This document shows, piece after piece, positions 6,654-8,585 of a stretch of 8,585 bases of DNA. Source of the stretch: Chlamydiota bacterium (lineage in GTDB: Bacteria > Chlamydiota > Chlamydiia > Chlamydiales > Waddliaceae); the NCBI GenBank assembly GCA_011065005.1, contig JAAKFP010000082.1:1-8585 (forward strand), read 5' to 3'. The translations under genes and the position numbers were made by a program. How positions within the stretch are numbered: position 1 is the first letter of the stretch; the number at the start of each line of letters is the position of its first letter. A model generated the notes under the pieces. The model was not told where the DNA came from, did no database searches, and saw nothing but the letters and a program-made list of their open reading frames with translations.

Positions 6654-8065
6654 TTTTCACCTATGATTTCTTCATTTTGCCAAGGGTCAGTCGCAGAAAA
6701 ATTTTCATCTAAAATTCCTGTTGAGAAAATTAAGTTCGCCAAAGAGATCACCCAATCAGCAGTATCTTGAACTATTTGTGTTCGTGCCCTCGCTAAGGTG
6801 TCTTGGGAGTTGATCAGCGCCTGAAGGCCGCCCACCCCAGCTTTGTAATTTTCTAGGGTAGATTCGTACGCTTCCTGGGAGTACTCCAGATATTCCACAC
6901 TACGTAAGTATTTTCTGTAGGAGGTTTTAAGATTCCAGTAACTGGTGGTAACTTCGAGACCAACTTCAAGCTCTTTGTTTCTGACATCAGCTCTGGCAGC
7001 AAGGAAGTCTTGATATGCCCGTTTTTCATTATATTCATAGAAAAACCCCCTGAAGATGGGGACTCGAAGCGAAATGGTGCCGATGTTGTGATAGTCCTCA
7101 TTGGGTATAGCATTATACGACTTTCCATAAATCCAATCTCCGGTCAATTCGGGATAACCGAGTGTCGATGCTGCTTTCCAGTCTGCTTTTTTCTGTTCTG
7201 CTGTAGCAAATATAGCCCACAAATCCTTTCGGAGCGACTTTCCCGTTTCTATCAAAGCATCCACGACGAAATTGAGATCTTGAGGGGAGAAGTCCTCTGG
7301 AAGGCCTGCTACTCGAAGAGGTGTATTCATAGTAACGCCTAAGGCATTTTTTAAGTTGGCGAGAGCGATCTCCACATTACCTTTTGCAGTCTCTAGTTGG
7401 ATTTCAGCATTTACGTGTTCGGACTTGACCTGCAAGTAATCTGCTTTCGTGCGTATTCCTGCACGATATTGCGCCTCTCCCACATCCAAGCTGATCTTTG
7501 CATCGGCGAGATCTGCTTCTCGAACTTTGAGTGTTTCTAGTGCACGTAGATAGTTGGTATAGCGGTCAATGACTTCCAAAATCACACTTTGGAAAGTGAA
7601 GTCCTTGCTCCAGCGTGCTGCATGAAAGGCAAAACGGGAGCTTTGGTGCAAGTAACATCGCGTTCCAAAATCAAATAGCAGATAGGAAGCGATAAGATTA
7701 TAGTTGTAAACGGTGTTAGTAAAGGACAGCCTGCTATTCTCCGCGGAAATGTGTGTGTGTCTTAAATCATCAACGACATTGATTTCTGGATAATTGTCGC
7801 TAAGAGTTTGTTTGTGGAAGGCATAAGCCGATCGAGCGGTAGCCCAGGCTCTCATCGTGTCAGGGTTATTCCGTAAGGCAATATCGATCATCGGTTCGAG
7901 GGTGAGCTCTTCGCCTGAATTTAGAGGATCAACTTCATGGTAGCAAGCGACTGTCGATTGATAGAGTACTTTTCCCGGCTTGCAGGGTTCTTGCCGTTTG
8001 CTTGCACACCCTACCAGGAATAAGCAAAGGATCAATAGTATTTTCGGTTTCATAAAAGGCGGCAT
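6650..8065 (-). CDS. TolC-family outer-membrane efflux lipoprotein
   Basis: A 471-residue outer-membrane factor that forms the exit duct of the pump. The N-terminus is a lipoprotein signal peptide with lipobox LVGC and the lipidated cysteine at 20 (16 if Met5 is used). Two OEP repeats follow: the first at about 55-245 includes YRAGIRTKADYLQVKSEHVN (200-219), the second at about 270-450 includes YKAGVGGLQALINSQDTLAR (407-426). Long helical stretches with few aromatic residues fit the trimeric alpha-barrel. Length is ordinary for the family. An in-frame TAG two codons upstream fixes the 5' limit. Either the ATG at 8065 or the ATG at 8053 could be the start; neither has a good Shine-Dalgarno sequence, and the latter gives the more typical signal peptide beginning MKPK. 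It is first in an operon with the adaptor and the pump, so the channel is probably dedicated to this pump. Confidence 0.93.
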   Translation of the reverse strand: MPPFMKPKILLILCLFLVGCASKRQEPCKPGKVLYQSTVACYHEVDPLNSGEELTLEPMIDIALRNNPDTMRAWATARSAYAFHKQTLSDNYPEINVVDDLRHTHISAENSRLSFTNTVYNYNLIASYLLFDFGTRCYLHQSSRFAFHAARWSKDFTFQSVILEVIDRYTNYLRALETLKVREADLADAKISLDVGEAQYRAGIRTKADYLQVKSEHVNAEIQLETAKGNVEIALANLKNALGVTMNTPLRVAGLPEDFSPQDLNFVVDALIETGKSLRKDLWAIFATAEQKKADWKAASTLGYPELTGDWIYGKSYNAIPNEDYHNIGTISLRVPIFRGFFYEYNEKRAYQDFLAARADVRNKELEVGLEVTTSYWNLKTSYRKYLRSVEYLEYSQEAYESTLENYKAGVGGLQALINSQDTLARARTQIVQDTADWVISLANLIFSTGILDENFSATDPWQNEEIIGEK

Positions 8066-8088
8066 TTTCTAGTGAGAATATGGCCATC

Positions 8089-8117
8089 ATAATAGTACGA
8101 TACCCACTCAAAATCAA
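8089..8117 (-). promoter_or_regulatory. Sigma70-type promoter of the efflux operon
   Basis: On the minus strand TTGATT (8117-8112), a 17-base spacer and TATTAT (8094-8089) form a good promoter. Transcription would start near 8082, about 16 bases before the ATG at 8065. An 8-base palindrome ATGGCCAT at 8080-8087 covers the expected start point; it could be a repressor site, but a palindrome this short may be chance. This should drive all three pump genes, as no other promoter-sized gap exists in the operon. Confidence 0.65.
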
Positions 8118-8157
8118 GTAGTAGTCATTCCGGCTGAAAAATAATATACAGGATAAG

Positions 8158-8338
8158 CAGCCGCTCCCGCTGAAGCAACTTTCTTATTGTTAATGATTTA
8201 TTTACCACCGAGAGCACAGAGAACACAGAGAATGGAAAAATTTCGGGGTTTATTAAAAATAGGCCCTCTCATAAAACCTCAAATTTCTCTCTGTGCTCTC
8301 TGTGAACTCTGTGGTGAAATTTCCAGCGGGAATTGCTG
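8158..8338. mobile_element. MITE-like palindromic element with terminal inverted repeats
   Basis: The ends are 17-base inverted repeats: the left end CAGCCGCTCCCGCTGAA and the reverse complement of the right end CAGCAATTCCCGCTGGA agree at 13 of 17 positions. Directly outside both ends stands the same 9-mer CAGGATAAG (8149-8157 and 8339-8347), as expected for a target-site duplication. The 181-base interior carries no gene and is dominated by the long inverted CACAGAG repeat at 8201-8322. A non-autonomous element mobilised in trans fits. The caution is that CAGGATAA occurs a third time at 8357, so the 9-mer may belong to a local repeat instead. Confidence 0.45.
8201..8322. repeat. CACAGAG-type long inverted repeat, copy 2 (two arms)
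   Basis: Arms 8201-8252 and 8271-8322 are imperfect inverted copies around an 18-base loop. The left arm has CACCGAG, CACAGAG and CACAGAG at 8206, 8215 and 8224. The reverse complement of the right arm reads CACAGAGTT, CACAGAGAG, CACAGAGAG. Both have a 9-base period. The inner part of the stem also matches (AAATTT, then GGTTT and TAT). The right arm in reverse complement is very like the copy at 152-189. A transcript through it would fold into a stem of about 50 bp. Confidence 0.8.
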
Positions 8339-8374
8339 CAGGATAAGTAAGATAAACAGGATAAATATAATAAA

Positions 8375-8395
8375 AAGGAGACAAATTGGCTCCTT
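8375..8395. other. Small hairpin AAGGAG / CTCCTT
   Basis: AAGGAG (8375-8380) and CTCCTT (8390-8395) can pair around a 9-base loop. On the minus strand the stem is followed by TTTATTATATTTA, which resembles a weak intrinsic terminator for any transcript heading toward the efflux operon. On the plus strand it is followed by GTTATCATTTTT. No neighbouring gene clearly needs it. Confidence 0.3.
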
Positions 8396-8407
8396 GTTAT
8401 CATTTTT

Positions 8408-8434
8408 AGAGGTGAACGGTTACCTTTTTTCTTT
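8408..8434 (+). terminator. Terminator-like hairpin with U-run upstream of the last gene
   Basis: AGGTGA (8410-8415) and TTACCT (8420-8425) pair around the loop ACGG, with one G-U pair, and the stem can be extended by two weak pairs. A T-rich run follows (TTTTTTCTTT). The shape is that of a short intrinsic terminator on the plus strand, yet no plus-strand gene ends before it. It could end a small transcript starting inside the intergenic region, or be a protein-binding quasi-palindrome (AGGTGAACGGTTACCT) just upstream of the next promoter. Confidence 0.35.
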
Positions 8435-8461
8435 GTTTTAATGCAAAGAAATAATTAAGAT
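8433..8461 (+). promoter_or_regulatory. Possible weak promoter of the gene at 8487
   Basis: TTGTTT at 8433-8438, 17 bases, then TAAGAT at 8456-8461. Start would be near 8468, leaving about 19 bases of leader that contain the GGAGA ribosome binding site. The hexamers are only moderate matches. Confidence 0.4.
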
Positions 8462-8486
8462 CTATTTTTTCACTTGGAGATATAAC

Positions 8487-8585
8487 ATGGAACCCGTTCA
8501 ACCAAAACCTGCAGGGAAAAATTTAAATATCTGGCGTATTTCTCTCCCCAAACTGCAAACTGTTTTCAAAGAGATTCCGTTCAAT
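8487..8585 (+). CDS. 5' end of an unidentified gene (partial)
   Basis: An ATG at 8487 with a good ribosome binding site (GGAGA at 8476-8480, six bases upstream) opens a frame that runs 33 codons to the edge of the window. The start MEPVQPKPAGKNLNIWRISL is proline- and lysine-rich and shows no signal peptide or membrane helix in the part seen. The frame is open upstream only to a TAA at 8439-8441 and has no better start. It is divergent from the efflux operon, a common place for a pump regulator, but nothing in these residues shows a DNA-binding domain. I do not recognise it. Confidence 0.65.
   Translation, partial: MEPVQPKPAGKNLNIWRISLPKLQTVFKEIPFN

Larger units (their letters stand above)
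8149..8365 (+). repeat. Three direct copies of CAGGATAA
   Basis: CAGGATAAG lies at 8149-8157 and 8339-8347 and CAGGATAAA at 8357-8365. The first two flank the palindromic element exactly. The second and third are joined by TAAGATAAA, giving a short GATAA-rich tract. Confidence 0.65.
8066..8486. other. Divergent intergenic region (421 bases)
   Basis: No credible gene lies here. It holds, from left to right, the promoter of the efflux operon, a palindromic repeat element with terminal inverted repeats and a flanking 9-bp direct repeat, an extra CAGGATAA copy, two small hairpins and a weak promoter for the gene at 8487. The only open frame, 8187-8441, runs through repeat arms. Confidence 0.75.

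Noticed and set aside
8187..8441. Open frame of 84 codons on + in the intergenic region
   Set aside because: It is read through both arms of the inverted repeat (giving RAQRTQR and LCALCELCGE), has no clear ribosome binding site and no domain; a repeat-derived frame.

Overview
The window is a gene-dense piece of a Gram-negative bacterial chromosome. The evidence is a complete tripartite efflux pump with a TolC-type outer-membrane lipoprotein, sigma70-type promoters and two housekeeping genes. Nothing fixes the phylum. Base composition is moderate, with AT-rich intergenic regions. Short repeats built on CACAGAG and CACAGAT units are of a kind I associate with environmental genomes, and a Chlamydiota/PVC-type bacterium is possible, but that is a weak impression.

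Layout from left to right: (i) the 3' end of an unidentified gene on + whose last codons lie in a CACAGAG repeat; (ii) a convergent 300-residue EamA/DMT-type transporter on -, behind a perfect-consensus promoter; (iii) a divergent rsmD-coaD operon on + (16S rRNA guanine-N2 methyltransferase, then phosphopantetheine adenylyltransferase), whose promoter sits so close to the rsmD ATG that the mRNA is probably leaderless; (iv) a CACAGAT-type hairpin repeat in the convergent gap after coaD; (v) a three-gene - strand operon, transcribed from about 8082 down to 2500, coding for a TolC-family outer-membrane factor, a membrane-fusion lipoprotein and an RND (HAE1) pump, joined by two 4-nt ATGA overlaps; (vi) a 421-base divergent intergenic region with the pump promoter, a MITE-like palindromic element of about 181 bp bounded by a 9-bp direct repeat, two small hairpins and a weak promoter; (vii) the first 33 codons of an unidentified + strand gene leaving the window.

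The efflux operon encodes the full envelope-spanning machine: inner-membrane pump, periplasmic adaptor and outer-membrane channel. No regulator is visible beside it unless the gene at 8487 is one. rsmD and coaD form a common housekeeping pair and the DMT transporter is an independent unit. No mobile gene, defence system, RNA gene or CRISPR array is present. The least ordinary content is the repeat DNA. Three loci carry CACAGAG or CACAGAT repeats with 9-bp or 10-bp internal periods. Two of them supply the terminal codons of neighbouring genes, and the third looks like a non-autonomous inserted element between the pump promoter and the gene at 8487.
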